Source: Nitrosomonas sp. (GTDB lineage Bacteria; Pseudomonadota; Gammaproteobacteria; Burkholderiales; Nitrosomonadaceae). From it: a DNA stretch of 64,000 nt. The stretch lies in the NCBI RefSeq assembly GCF_019635155.1, contig NZ_JAHBZY010000007.1, positions 83,557 through 147,556 of the forward strand, read 5' to 3'. Of this stretch, positions 9,335-18,142 are shown in pieces. The notes below the pieces were generated by a model that saw nothing but the letters and a program-made list of their open reading frames with translations, did no database searches and was not told the DNA's origin. Both the position numbers and the translations under genes were made by a program. The stretch's first letter is position 1, and each line of letters opens with the position of its first letter.

Positions 9335-9475
9335 GAGACCTTTGCACGGTTACTACGCGGCACGATAATTGCGTTAAAGATTTGCGAAAAATGCTCATCT
9401 ACCCTGTGTAAACTCCGCTTTTTCGCAAATTTTTGCCTTATTCTCGCACCGCTCATGACTCCGCGCAAAGGTCTC
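9335..9475. mobile_element. 140-bp MITE, copy 1 (folD-aceE junction)
   Basis: The left end reads GAGACCTTTGCACGG and the right end is its inverse with one mismatch (CCGCGCAAAGGTCTC). The interior has a second inverted pair (TTTGCGAAAAA and TTTTTCGCAAA), so one strand could fold into a long hairpin. A close copy in the same orientation lies at 61637-61776. The flanks ATCTT and ATCTG match at four of five bases, hinting at a target duplication. No coding capacity. Such ends resemble those of IS5-like elements, but family assignment is an inference. Confidence 0.85.
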
Positions 9476-10349
9476 ATCTGGTATAGCCAACGCAAATACC
9501 GGCGTGCGCACGTTCCGCAGCCAAAATGGTATTGCAAAGCAACATCGTAATTGTCATAGGGCCCACACCTCCCGGAACCGGCGATAAATAACCGGCAACT
9601 CCGTTGACAGATGCAAAATCAACATCGCCGCAAAGCGTTCCGTCTGCTAACCGATTGATGCCGACATCGATTACAACCGCACCGGACTTAACCATCTCAC
9701 CGGTAATCATGCGTGGTCTGCCGGTTGCCACCACCAGGATATCGGCACTTTTGGTAAATTCGGGCAAATTGCGTGTTTTTGATGTGCAGATAGTAACAGT
9801 CGCGCCTTGTTCCAAAAGCATTAATGCCATCGGCTTGCCAACGATATTGCTGCGTCCGACGACCACAGCATGTTGACCCTCAACATGAATTTGCTTGCGT
9901 TGCAACATCACCATCACACCATACGGTGTGCAAGGAGAAAATACCGTATTGCCTGTCACTAAGGCACCGACATTATAAAAATGAAAACCATCCACATCCT
10001 TTTCAATCGCTATGGAAGTGATGATCCGGTTATTTTCAAAATGCGCCGGTAGTGGCAACTGAACCAAAATCCCATGGATATGAGGATTATTATTCAATGT
10101 TTGAATACAAGTAAGAATCTCATTTTGATCGGTATTCCCGGGAAAGCTATGCACCTCGGAGTAAATGCCTATATCACTGCATGCCTTAACCTTATTCCTC
10201 ACATAAATAGCCGAGGCTGCATTATCACCAACGATAATAACAGCCAGTCCGGGTTTCATGTCGAGTTGAATCAGTTTTTCCGCCCGAACCCGCCACTCTG
10301 ATCGCACTAATTCGGCTATCTTCTTGCCATCAATAATCTGCGTGCTCAT
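9474..10349 (-). CDS. folD: Bifunctional methylenetetrahydrofolate dehydrogenase/cyclohydrolase
   Basis: FolD (291 residues) interconverts 5,10-methylene-THF and 10-formyl-THF using NADP. Visible signatures are the catalytic region AIYVRNKVKACSDIGI (Tyr and Lys), PLPAHFENNRI, the NADP-binding VVGRSNIVGKPMALML and the C-terminal PGGVGPMTITMLL. It is a few residues longer than usual: its TGA stop overlaps the last bases of the MITE terminal repeat, so the final residues (ICVGYTR) may differ from the ancestral C-terminus. It fits with metF and metK/ahcY nearby as part of a one-carbon gene group. Confidence 0.96.
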   Translation of the reverse strand: MSTQIIDGKKIAELVRSEWRVRAEKLIQLDMKPGLAVIIVGDNAASAIYVRNKVKACSDIGIYSEVHSFPGNTDQNEILTCIQTLNNNPHIHGILVQLPLPAHFENNRIITSIAIEKDVDGFHFYNVGALVTGNTVFSPCTPYGVMVMLQRKQIHVEGQHAVVVGRSNIVGKPMALMLLEQGATVTICTSKTRNLPEFTKSADILVVATGRPRMITGEMVKSGAVVIDVGINRLADGTLCGDVDFASVNGVAGYLSPVPGGVGPMTITMLLCNTILAAERAHAGICVGYTR

Positions 10350-10436
10350 TTATAAGGAAATAACCATTTTTACTATTTATTGAGTGCCTTCTGTCAATTA
10401 TCAATAACGACGCTGCTCTGGATAAACGCCAGAAAA

Positions 10437-11126
10437 TCAGCTTGTTGGTTTGGCTTTTTTCAATTTGGTATGATAGATAAAAACACCGATCAAAAATACC
10501 GGAATTACAAAAATCGCGGCTGAAATGAGTCCTGCGGCGAGAATTGCTATCGCACTATTTCCAGGCATAAATAATGTAATGAACCAGATCACCAGAAAAG
10601 CGATACCCAGCCCGCCATATAGCATTATCTTTTTGCCGCGATCATATAAGCGCCAAAATGCACCCGATACTTGTAAATCATCCACATAATGATCAAACAC
10701 TTCGGCCAGGCTGTTGTCATCGGGTTCAGATTCATACCCTATCGCAACCGCAAGCGCATTGTGATCATCCTCAAGTTTTGACATTTTTCTCAGAAACTCA
10801 ATTCGCTTAAGTGTTTTGTGTTTTTGCAGGCCGTCTTGTATCAACATCGTCTGCAAAGCTGTAAATGCCAATTCACGAGCATCCTTGACGTTACCCAGAT
10901 TTTCAGCAAATTTCCACATTACACCGAATAAATAGAGCTGAATCGTCAAGTCACGGAATTCCGGTGCAAAATCATATTGCTTACTTTTAATCAGTTCCAG
11001 TTGCGTATCTTTAACTTCTCTGGCATGAGCGATGCACGCATCCACTGTAGAAACATCGGAATCTTTTGCTTCTGCAGCCGATGGCTCTGCAACTGGAGTG
11101 GTTTCTGTTGTTTTATTGTCTGTCAT
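10437..11126 (-). CDS. Conserved hypothetical protein with two C-terminal membrane segments
   Basis: I do not recognise a named family. The protein has 229 residues: a Thr/Glu/Ala-rich N-terminus (1-30), a soluble, mostly helical middle (30-160), and two hydrophobic segments at about 168-190 (LYGGLGIAFLVIWFITLFMPG) and 192-220, ending in a short Lys-rich tail. This predicts a cytoplasmic domain anchored by a helical hairpin. It lies between folD and metF on the same strand but with gaps of 87 and 169 bp, so co-transcription is uncertain. Confidence 0.7.
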   Translation of the reverse strand: MTDNKTTETTPVAEPSAAEAKDSDVSTVDACIAHAREVKDTQLELIKSKQYDFAPEFRDLTIQLYLFGVMWKFAENLGNVKDARELAFTALQTMLIQDGLQKHKTLKRIEFLRKMSKLEDDHNALAVAIGYESEPDDNSLAEVFDHYVDDLQVSGAFWRLYDRGKKIMLYGGLGIAFLVIWFITLFMPGNSAIAILAAGLISAAIFVIPVFLIGVFIYHTKLKKAKPTS

Positions 11127-11295
11127 ATTTGAAGCCCCATACTTTAAATTTCATTGTCCCGATGATGACATACATTATATCCGACTCAGATAATCAGGAA
11201 AAAAATCATTTCTGATTCATCTCGTGATTTTAACGATTGGCGATTGAAACAAACGCTCTCATCACTTCTGATAAGAGCTTGGATCGACGATGATG

Positions 11296-12156
11296 CTAGT
11301 TGATGTGACGTGGAAGCTGCAGTCGCTGCCAAATGATGGAAGTAAGATCAGCGGAATTTAAAGTATAGAAATGCAAACCCGGCGCACCTTCATTAAGCAG
11401 TCTCTCACAGAGATCGGTCACGATGTCTAGTCCGAATGCTTGAATAGATTCACTGTCATCTCCATACCCTTCAAGCTTTTTCCGAACCCAGCGAGGGATT
11501 TCGGCGCCACATGAATCCGAGAATCTGACGAGTTGCGAGAATTTATTAATAGGCATTATTCCTGGGACTATCGGTATATTCACGCCTACCGCTTCACAGC
11601 ATTCTACAAAATGAAAATACGCATCCGCATTATAAAAGTATTGCGTAATTGCCGAATTGGCGCCGCTTTCAATTTTCCGCTTAAAATTCTCAAAATCAAA
11701 TTGTGCGGAGCGCGCCTGCGGATGATACTCTGGATAAGCCGCCACATCGACATGAAATGAAGTACCAAATTCTTGTCGGATAAAAGCGACTAACTCGCTG
11801 GCATACCGAAATTCTCCCGGTTGCGCCATGCCGGAAGGTAAATCCCCTCGTAACGCAACAATTTGCCGGATACCTGCTTGGAAATATTTTTCTAATAATG
11901 AGTGGATGTTTTGGCGTGTCGAACCGATACAAGATAAATGGGGAGCAACATTGTGTCCCTCCGCATGGATTTCCAGTACCGTTTCAAGCGTCCTTTCTCT
12001 GGTTGAACCACCCGCACCAAAAGTTACAGAAAAGAATTTAGGGCTTAGCTCAGCCAGTTGCTGCCGAGTTAACCTTAATTTTTCAATCCCTTGAGGGGTT
12101 TGAGGAGGGAAAAGCTCAAAACTGAAAGCAGGAGAAAATTTTTTCTGTGATTCCAT
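11296..12156 (-). CDS. metF: 5,10-methylenetetrahydrofolate reductase
   Basis: A 286-residue FAD enzyme that reduces methylene-THF to methyl-THF, the methyl donor for methionine synthesis. It shows FSFELFPPQTPQG at the N-terminus (the catalytic Glu region), FSVTFGAGGSTRERTL, and FYNADAYFHFV in the folate-binding part. Length matches bacterial MetF. It is third in the minus-strand series metK, ahcY, metF that recycles S-adenosylhomocysteine to methionine. No methionine synthase is in the window. Confidence 0.96.
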   Translation of the reverse strand: MESQKKFSPAFSFELFPPQTPQGIEKLRLTRQQLAELSPKFFSVTFGAGGSTRERTLETVLEIHAEGHNVAPHLSCIGSTRQNIHSLLEKYFQAGIRQIVALRGDLPSGMAQPGEFRYASELVAFIRQEFGTSFHVDVAAYPEYHPQARSAQFDFENFKRKIESGANSAITQYFYNADAYFHFVECCEAVGVNIPIVPGIMPINKFSQLVRFSDSCGAEIPRWVRKKLEGYGDDSESIQAFGLDIVTDLCERLLNEGAPGLHFYTLNSADLTSIIWQRLQLPRHIN

Positions 12157-12285
12157 TTCACAAGCTTACCTAAGAATTAAATGCAATCAATAACTTCTTT
12201 CATTATTGAATTCCGAGAATTAATTGTTGAGATGCGAGAATCAATCAAATTAAAGTCATCGATTAATTCCCGCAAGATTCAAAAA

Positions 12286-13719
12286 TTAATAACGATACAT
12301 TTCAGGTTTATAAGGGCCATCTTTATTTAAGCCCAGGTATTTAACTTGTTCGTCGGTCAACTCTGTCAGTTTCACGCCAAGCTTCCCGAGATGCAGTCTC
12401 GCAACTTTTTCGTCCAGATGCTTTGGCAATACATAGACATTCTTTTGATAATCGGTGCCGTGCTGCCACAACTCTAGTTGCGCTAATACCTGGTTGGTGA
12501 ACGAGCTTGACATCACGAATGATGGATGTCCCGTTGCACACCCGAGATTCACTAATCGGCCTTGCGCCAATACGATAATGCGCCGACCGGTTGGAAATAT
12601 GACATGATCAACCTGCGGTTTGATGTTTTCCCAGGAATATTTCTGCACCGCTGCGATATCAATTTCCGAATCAAAGTGGCCAATGTTACAAACAATCGCT
12701 TGGTCTTTCATTTGCAGCATATGATCATGCGTGATTACTCGCACATTACCCGTTGCCGTTACAAAAATATCCGCTTGACTGCAGGCGTCATCCATTGTAA
12801 CCACACGATAACCTTCCATCGCTGCTTGTAATGCACAGATCGGATCAATCTCAGTAATCCAAACAGTGGCGCCCAAACCACGCAACGATTGCGCACAACC
12901 TTTTCCTACATCACCGTAACCGCAGACAACCGCAATCTTCCCGGCAATCATAACGTCCGTTGCTCGTTTAATACCATCAACGAGGGATTCTCTACAACCA
13001 TAGAGATTATCAAATTTAGATTTTGTTACTGAATCATTGACATTAATAGCTGGAAACGGAAGTTCACCACTTTTCTGCATCTCATATAATCGGTGCACGC
13101 CGGTTGTGGTTTCTTCAGTTACGCCACGAATTCTTGCAAGATTTTTGGAATACCAATCCGGGTGCGTAGCCAATTTCGCTTTGATTGCTGCAAACAATAC
13201 CGATTCTTCTTCATTGCTGGGATTAGCGATAACCGATGGATTTTTTTCTGCTTTTGCACCGAGAATCAGTAGTAATGTGGCATCACCGCCATCATCCAGA
13301 ATCATATTAGCACCACTGGGTTGACCATCCACTGTCCAGTCAAAAATTTTGTGGGCATATTCCCAGTAATCTTGCAAAGACTCGCCTTTATATGCAAATA
13401 CCGGGATATTTTTTGCTGCAATAGCGGCAGCCGCGTGATCCTGTGTTGAATAAATGTTACAGGATGCCCAACGCACTTCCGCACCTAATGCCACCAACGT
13501 TTCAATAAGCACTGCGGTTTGAATCGTCATATGCAACGAACCCGCGACACGTGCTCCCGCCAACGGTTTCTGATTTGCATATTCTTTACGCAACGCCATT
13601 AATCCGGGCATTTCAGTTTCGGCAATCGCTATTTCTTTCCGCCCCCATTCCGCCAGGGAAATATCCGCTACTTTATAGTCATTAAAAAAACCGCCATTTG
13701 AATTTGGCACAGCGTTCAT
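12286..13719 (-). CDS. ahcY: Adenosylhomocysteinase (S-adenosylhomocysteine hydrolase)
   Basis: A 477-residue NAD-dependent hydrolase that splits S-adenosylhomocysteine into adenosine and homocysteine. It has [18 protein letters not shown] near the N-terminus, the NAD-binding [19 protein letters not shown], and the C-terminal [14 protein letters not shown] found in the family. The open frame extends to 13782, but the ATG at 13719 sits 6 bp after AAGGAG and the upstream part lies inside a SAH riboswitch, so the shorter start is clearly right. Expression should rise with its own substrate. Confidence 0.97.
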   Translation of the reverse strand: MNAVPNSNGGFFNDYKVADISLAEWGRKEIAIAETEMPGLMALRKEYANQKPLAGARVAGSLHMTIQTAVLIETLVALGAEVRWASCNIYSTQDHAAAAIAAKNIPVFAYKGESLQDYWEYAHKIFDWTVDGQPSGANMILDDGGDATLLLILGAKAEKNPSVIANPSNEEESVLFAAIKAKLATHPDWYSKNLARIRGVTEETTTGVHRLYEMQKSGELPFPAINVNDSVTKSKFDNLYGCRESLVDGIKRATDVMIAGKIAVVCGYGDVGKGCAQSLRGLGATVWITEIDPICALQAAMEGYRVVTMDDACSQADIFVTATGNVRVITHDHMLQMKDQAIVCNIGHFDSEIDIAAVQKYSWENIKPQVDHVIFPTGRRIIVLAQGRLVNLGCATGHPSFVMSSSFTNQVLAQLELWQHGTDYQKNVYVLPKHLDEKVARLHLGKLGVKLTELTDEQVKYLGLNKDGPYKPEMYRY

Positions 13720-13740
13720 AGTCATCTCCTTAAAATATGA

Positions 13741-13812
13741 ACGAGCGCAGTTGAAATATGCTCCATCTATGCTGAGCCTCACGGAAAGAACCGTTGCAGC
13801 GCTCCTCAGCGT
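13741..13812 (-). promoter_or_regulatory. SAH riboswitch upstream of ahcY
   Basis: Read on the minus strand, the leader contains CTGAGGAGCGCTGCAAC, then a small hairpin loop, then GAGGCTCAG and a final TGCGCTC. GCTGAG pairs with CTCAGC to form P1, and GAGCGC near the start pairs with GCGCTC at the end as a pseudoknot. These are the core features of the SAH (ahcY) riboswitch class known from proteobacteria. The pseudoknot ends about 14 bp before AAGGAG of ahcY, so binding of SAH is expected to free or stabilise expression. Confidence 0.88.
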
Positions 13813-13860
13813 AGGGAAAATAATTAGAATCGGTTGTTGACGGCAACTATTACGAAATAT

Positions 13861-15024
13861 TTATAGCCCGGCATCCGCGCGCAATTGTGCCGCTTTATCG
13901 GTAGCTTCCCAAGTAAAATCAGGAAGCTCACGACCAAAGTGACCATATGCTGCAGTTTGAGAGTAAATTGGACGCAACAAATTCAATGCATAAATGATGC
14001 CCCGAGGTCGCAAATCAAAATGTTTCTCTATTAACTGAACAATTTTTTCATCAGCGATCTTACCTGTTCCAAATGTATTAACCATTAATGAAACTGGCCG
14101 TGCTACACCAATCGCATAAGCAACCTGTACTTCACATCTGTTTGCAATTCCGGCGGCCACAATATTCTTAGCAACATAACGGCCCGCATAAGTAGCGGAA
14201 CGATCAACTTTGGATGGATCTTTCCCGGAGAAAGCCCCTCCACCATGGTGCGCCGCTCCGCCATAACTATCGACAATGATTTTACGCCCGGTTAAACCGC
14301 AATCTCCCATTGGACCTCCAACAACAAAACGCCCCGTAGGATTAACCAGGTAATTAACATTCTTACTGATCATGCTGGCAGGCAGTATCGGCTTGATAAT
14401 CTCTTCGATGACCGCTTCAGATAATGCTTGATGTGAAATATCAGGATCATGTTGGGTTGAAATCACAACAGTCTCAATATTTTTTGGTTTACCGTTTTCG
14501 TAACGTACTGAAACCTGCGATTTCGCATCAGGGCGCAACCAAGATAATCGGCCGTTCTTTCTTAGCTCAGCCTGACGCTCCACTAATCGGTGCGCATAAA
14601 AAATCGGCATCGGCATCAATTCTGGCGTTTCATCACAGGCATAACCAAACATAAGCCCTTGATCACCCGCGCCTTGATCCATTTCTTCTTCTTTCGTTCG
14701 ATTGACTCCCTGCGCAATATCCGGCGATTGTTTATTAAAAGCCGTTAATACTGCACAGGTCGTTGAGTCAAAACCAATATTCGAACTGGTATAGCCGATA
14801 CGCTTAACCGTCTCGCGTGCAATGATATTGTAATCCACCGACGCGTGCGTAGTAATTTCCCCTGACAATACGATTAAACCGGTACTGCACAAAGTTTCGC
14901 AAGCGACTCTGGCGTTTGCATCTTGACTTAAAATTGCATCTAAAACAGCGTCGGAAATTTGGTCTGCTACTTTATCGGGATGGCCTTCTGAAACAGATTC
15001 GGAAGTAAAAAGATAGTCATTCAT
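13861..15024 (-). CDS. metK: S-adenosylmethionine synthetase
   Basis: A 387-residue enzyme that makes SAM from methionine and ATP. Signatures include [20 protein letters not shown] (ATP/methionine binding), [12 protein letters not shown], and [19 protein letters not shown]-like sequence ([19 protein letters not shown]). Length is standard. It is the first gene of the metK, ahcY, metF series. A TATAAT box lies on the minus strand at 15054-15059, 30 bp upstream, but the best -35 candidate is too far away (20 bp), so this promoter is tentative. No SAM riboswitch is visible in its leader. Confidence 0.97.
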   Translation of the reverse strand: MNDYLFTSESVSEGHPDKVADQISDAVLDAILSQDANARVACETLCSTGLIVLSGEITTHASVDYNIIARETVKRIGYTSSNIGFDSTTCAVLTAFNKQSPDIAQGVNRTKEEEMDQGAGDQGLMFGYACDETPELMPMPIFYAHRLVERQAELRKNGRLSWLRPDAKSQVSVRYENGKPKNIETVVISTQHDPDISHQALSEAVIEEIIKPILPASMISKNVNYLVNPTGRFVVGGPMGDCGLTGRKIIVDSYGGAAHHGGGAFSGKDPSKVDRSATYAGRYVAKNIVAAGIANRCEVQVAYAIGVARPVSLMVNTFGTGKIADEKIVQLIEKHFDLRPRGIIYALNLLRPIYSQTAAYGHFGRELPDFTWEATDKAAQLRADAGL

Positions 15025-15299
15025 GGTTTGTCAAGAAAATTAAAAAAGTGTTGATTATACCTAATTTTTTAATGAATTCATGCAATTTAACTTATCTATT
15101 GAGGTTATTTATTATTGAAATTTTTAAAATTACCCAATACAGTAAAAAAACAAACTGTTGTAAGTAAGACGAAAGTTAGTGATTAAGTATGCGAAAAGTG
15201 ATTGTTTAAAATAGTTTTATGAGAACATGTTCAATAAAAGCAGTATGCTCTGTCGATAATCACTGATATCCGGTTACGGAAAGTTCTGAGATCAAGTCA

Positions 15300-16592
15300 A
15301 TGAGGCACCCATTCATAGCAGCCAAATCTAACCACATTCAACTGTATTTTAAGCGTCCTCCACTCGGAGGTGTACGTCCTTTATGCCTACTGATTTTATT
15401 GATCGCGCTGTTCTCCAGCTCGATGGCATTTGCATCGGTTATAGGCCGGGTCATAAAACCTTATGGCAGTTACACATTCACCGCCGACGACAATATGTTG
15501 CGCATTCGTGAAAAAACCAATCCTTTACCATTGCTCGGCACGAATAATCTTTTTGATATGTCCCATCGCCTTACCGGCGGTGCGATGCTGGAGAAAAGAA
15601 TCAGCAGGCAATTTCTAAGCGCTAATTTGAATTTTACCCATACGCGCTTTGAGAAGTTCAGTCAAATGAACAACGATCTGAAAAGTTTCAATGGTAACTG
15701 GAACTGGTTTCTCGGCAATCAGCTGGAAGGCAATATGGGCGCCAGTTATGTGCAATCGTTAGCACCGTTTCTGTTTCAGCCGGGCTTAAAAAATGTCCGC
15801 GCCGAGCAGACAGAGTTTTTTAATGCCGCATGGCGCTTTCATCCCAGCTGGCGCGTAACTGCCGATTATCTCCGCTATGATTTGAATACCGGTAGCTCTA
15901 ATGGCCTATTCCGTTTCCTGAGCCGGGTTGAGAATCGGTTTGAGGGCGGCCTCGATTACATCACAGCGCACCGGAATACCGTCGGGATCGATTTTCGTTA
16001 TACCATCGGCGATTTCCCGGTGCGGGTATTAACACCGGATGGTTCCGCCAGGGACAACAGCTATGATCAAATAGAGGTTATGAGCCGGGTGGTTTGGGCG
16101 ATCACCGGAAAATCTAATTTTACCTGGCGTGGCGGCTGGGTGGAGCGTATCAACGCCAGCTTCTCGGAGCGAAATTTTAGCGGCTTTAACGCCCGCTTGG
16201 CTTATCAGTGGCAACCCACCGATAAAATAGAACTAACGGTCAACGGTTGGCGCGAAACTTCGGCGATGCAAGTGCTGACCGCCAGTTATGGTCTCAATAC
16301 CGGTGTCAGCGTCGTGCCTTCTTGGAATATTTCGCGCAAAGTCAGGTTGGAGGGAAATTTCTCCTATGAAACGCGGAAATTTAATAGTTTCGTGCTTCTG
16401 ACCGATAGCGTATTGCCTTTGGGTACCAACAATACCATACGCAACGCAACCATGAGACTCATCTACGTGCCTTATCGCGGATTGCAACTCACTGCTTCGG
16501 CTTTTCACAATGATTTAAAAACCGATCAGGCACTGGGCGGATTTAACGCCAATGGCGCCACGCTCGGTCTGCAATATACCTACGGAAGATAA
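15300..16592 (+). CDS. EpsL-like outer-membrane beta-barrel protein of exopolysaccharide export
   Basis: A 430-residue protein with a long N-terminus and a hydrophobic signal segment (PLCLLILLIALFSSSMAFA, about residues 28-46). The rest is rich in alternating aromatic beta-strand sequence (SYTFTADDNMLRI, GNWNWFLGNQLEGNMGASYV), ending in LGLQYTYGR with a C-terminal aromatic/charged pattern usual for barrels. This resembles EpsL proteins in exosortase-B-linked exopolysaccharide loci. Its stop overlaps the start of the next gene (TAATG), so the two are translationally coupled and likely act together in polymer export. Confidence 0.75.
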   Translation: MRHPFIAAKSNHIQLYFKRPPLGGVRPLCLLILLIALFSSSMAFASVIGRVIKPYGSYTFTADDNMLRIREKTNPLPLLGTNNLFDMSHRLTGGAMLEKRISRQFLSANLNFTHTRFEKFSQMNNDLKSFNGNWNWFLGNQLEGNMGASYVQSLAPFLFQPGLKNVRAEQTEFFNAAWRFHPSWRVTADYLRYDLNTGSSNGLFRFLSRVENRFEGGLDYITAHRNTVGIDFRYTIGDFPVRVLTPDGSARDNSYDQIEVMSRVVWAITGKSNFTWRGGWVERINASFSERNFSGFNARLAYQWQPTDKIELTVNGWRETSAMQVLTASYGLNTGVSVVPSWNISRKVRLEGNFSYETRKFNSFVLLTDSVLPLGTNNTIRNATMRLIYVPYRGLQLTASAFHNDLKTDQALGGFNANGATLGLQYTYGR

Positions 16593-18037
16593 TGACAGTT
16601 AACGATTTACCCATCGTCGCTTTTTTCAAGCATTTGCTCGACCCTTTCATCATCTGGAGCATGCTGATATTAACCACCTGGATGTATCACGAGGATTTTA
16701 CCAGTTACTATCTGGTGCTGGTGATCATCACCTTTTTTGTTTCCACCTATATTTACGAGCGTATTCTGATTTACCGCAATTGGCGTAAAGGACGGTTGCT
16801 GGCGTATATGCGCGATACCATTATGGGTTGGCTGGTGATTGTCGCCATTTTGATATTTCTCGGTTACGCCACTAAATTTCACAATCAGTTTTCCAAGCAG
16901 GTTTTATTGACTTGGTTTATCGTCACGCCGTTGATGCTGATTGCAAGTCACTTGACTGTACGTAGTATCGTTACCAATCTCTACAACAAAGGTAAATTGC
17001 GATCGGCAGTCGTCATCGGCGCTAACGAAACCAGCTTGCAATTTATCAAGCATATCGCGGATCTGCCTTTCTTGTTGATCAGCTACCAAGGCTTCTTTGA
17101 CGAGCGCAGCAGCTCACGGATTGCCGGCATTCTGGAGTCTCATGACGATGAGCGGACTGATTTGCATTTTACCGAACCGGTTACCCGTCCGAATAGTTTT
17201 GGTTCTCGGTTAGGCGGATTAGCCGATGTCGTGCCGTATGTTCAGAAACATAATGTCGAAATGGTCTTTATCAGTTTGCCGATGGCATCGCAACCGCGCA
17301 TCCAGAAGCTGATGGATGAACTGCCGGATACCACCACCTCGATTTATTTCCTGCCGGATATTTATATCTTCGATTTGATGCAAGCACGCTTCGAATATAT
17401 CGGCGATCTCCCGGTAGTTGCCATGAACGAATCACCGTTCACCGGTATCGACGGTGTGGTGAAAAATGCCAGCGATTTCGTGCTGGCGCTGTTGATCCTG
17501 ATTCTGATCTCCCCGATCATGCTGTGCATTGCCCTGGCGGTGAAATTCACTTCTCCCGGTCCGGTTATCTTTAAGCAACGCCGCTATGGTTTGAACGGCG
17601 AAGAAATCATCGTCTACAAATTCCGTTCCATGACCGTTACCGAAGACGGCGCCAATATTCAGCAAGCTAAGCAAAACGACCAGCGGCTCACCAAAATCGG
17701 TGGTTTCCTGCGGCGTACTTCATTGGACGAACTGCCGCAATTCTTCAACGTACTCGAAGGCAAAATGAGCATCGTAGGCCCCCGCCCCCATGCCGTCGCG
17801 CATAACGAGCTCTATCGCAAGCTTATCAAAGGTTACATGCTACGCCACAAAGCCAAACCCGGCATCACCGGTTGGGCGCAAGTCAACGGCTGGCGCGGTG
17901 AAACCGAAGCTCTAGAAAAAATGAAAGCCCGCATCGAGCATGACCTCTACTACCTCAAAAACTGGTCCATCTGGCTCGACCTCTGGATCATCTTCAAAAC
18001 CGTCCTCGTCGTCTTCAAAAAAGATAATGCGTATTGA
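16592..18037 (+). CDS. Undecaprenyl-phosphate sugar phosphotransferase (WcaJ/EpsB type)
   Basis: A 481-residue polyisoprenyl-phosphate hexose-1-phosphate transferase that starts exopolysaccharide repeat units on the inner membrane. Four hydrophobic segments lie in the first 125 residues, followed by a CoA-binding-like soluble region ([16 protein letters not shown]) and a fifth hydrophobic stretch at about 292-315. The C-terminal sugar transferase domain has [35 protein letters not shown] and [15 protein letters not shown]. It overlaps the EpsL-like gene by one base. No glycosyltransferases or Wzx/Wzy follow, so the rest of the pathway must lie elsewhere. Confidence 0.92.
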   Translation: MTVNDLPIVAFFKHLLDPFIIWSMLILTTWMYHEDFTSYYLVLVIITFFVSTYIYERILIYRNWRKGRLLAYMRDTIMGWLVIVAILIFLGYATKFHNQFSKQVLLTWFIVTPLMLIASHLTVRSIVTNLYNKGKLRSAVVIGANETSLQFIKHIADLPFLLISYQGFFDERSSSRIAGILESHDDERTDLHFTEPVTRPNSFGSRLGGLADVVPYVQKHNVEMVFISLPMASQPRIQKLMDELPDTTTSIYFLPDIYIFDLMQARFEYIGDLPVVAMNESPFTGIDGVVKNASDFVLALLILILISPIMLCIALAVKFTSPGPVIFKQRRYGLNGEEIIVYKFRSMTVTEDGANIQQAKQNDQRLTKIGGFLRRTSLDELPQFFNVLEGKMSIVGPRPHAVAHNELYRKLIKGYMLRHKAKPGITGWAQVNGWRGETEALEKMKARIEHDLYYLKNWSIWLDLWIIFKTVLVVFKKDNAY

Positions 18038-18116
18038 TTAGGCCGCGTTCAAGTACACCGGCAACTAACCGGTAAACAACTGGCAGCCGGGGGGTATTGT
18101 TGCCGCAACCAGCCGC

Positions 18117-18137
18117 GAGCGCCGCTACGCGGCGCTC
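18117..18137. terminator. GC-rich perfect hairpin between two convergent genes
   Basis: GAGCGCCGC, loop TAC, then GCGGCGCTC gives a nine-pair perfect stem. It lies between the ends of the convergent sugar transferase and STAND genes and could stop transcription from both sides. There is no U-run after it, so intrinsic termination is not certain. Confidence 0.4.
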
Positions 18138-18142
18138 AGTGT

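Noticed and set aside
9335-9475. A promoter for aceE inside the MITE
   Set aside because: Best boxes (TTTAAC and TAGTAA) match consensus at about half of positions; not enough to call.
15025-15299. Possible SAM riboswitch upstream of metK
   Set aside because: The leader is AT-rich with no paired core resembling any SAM class.
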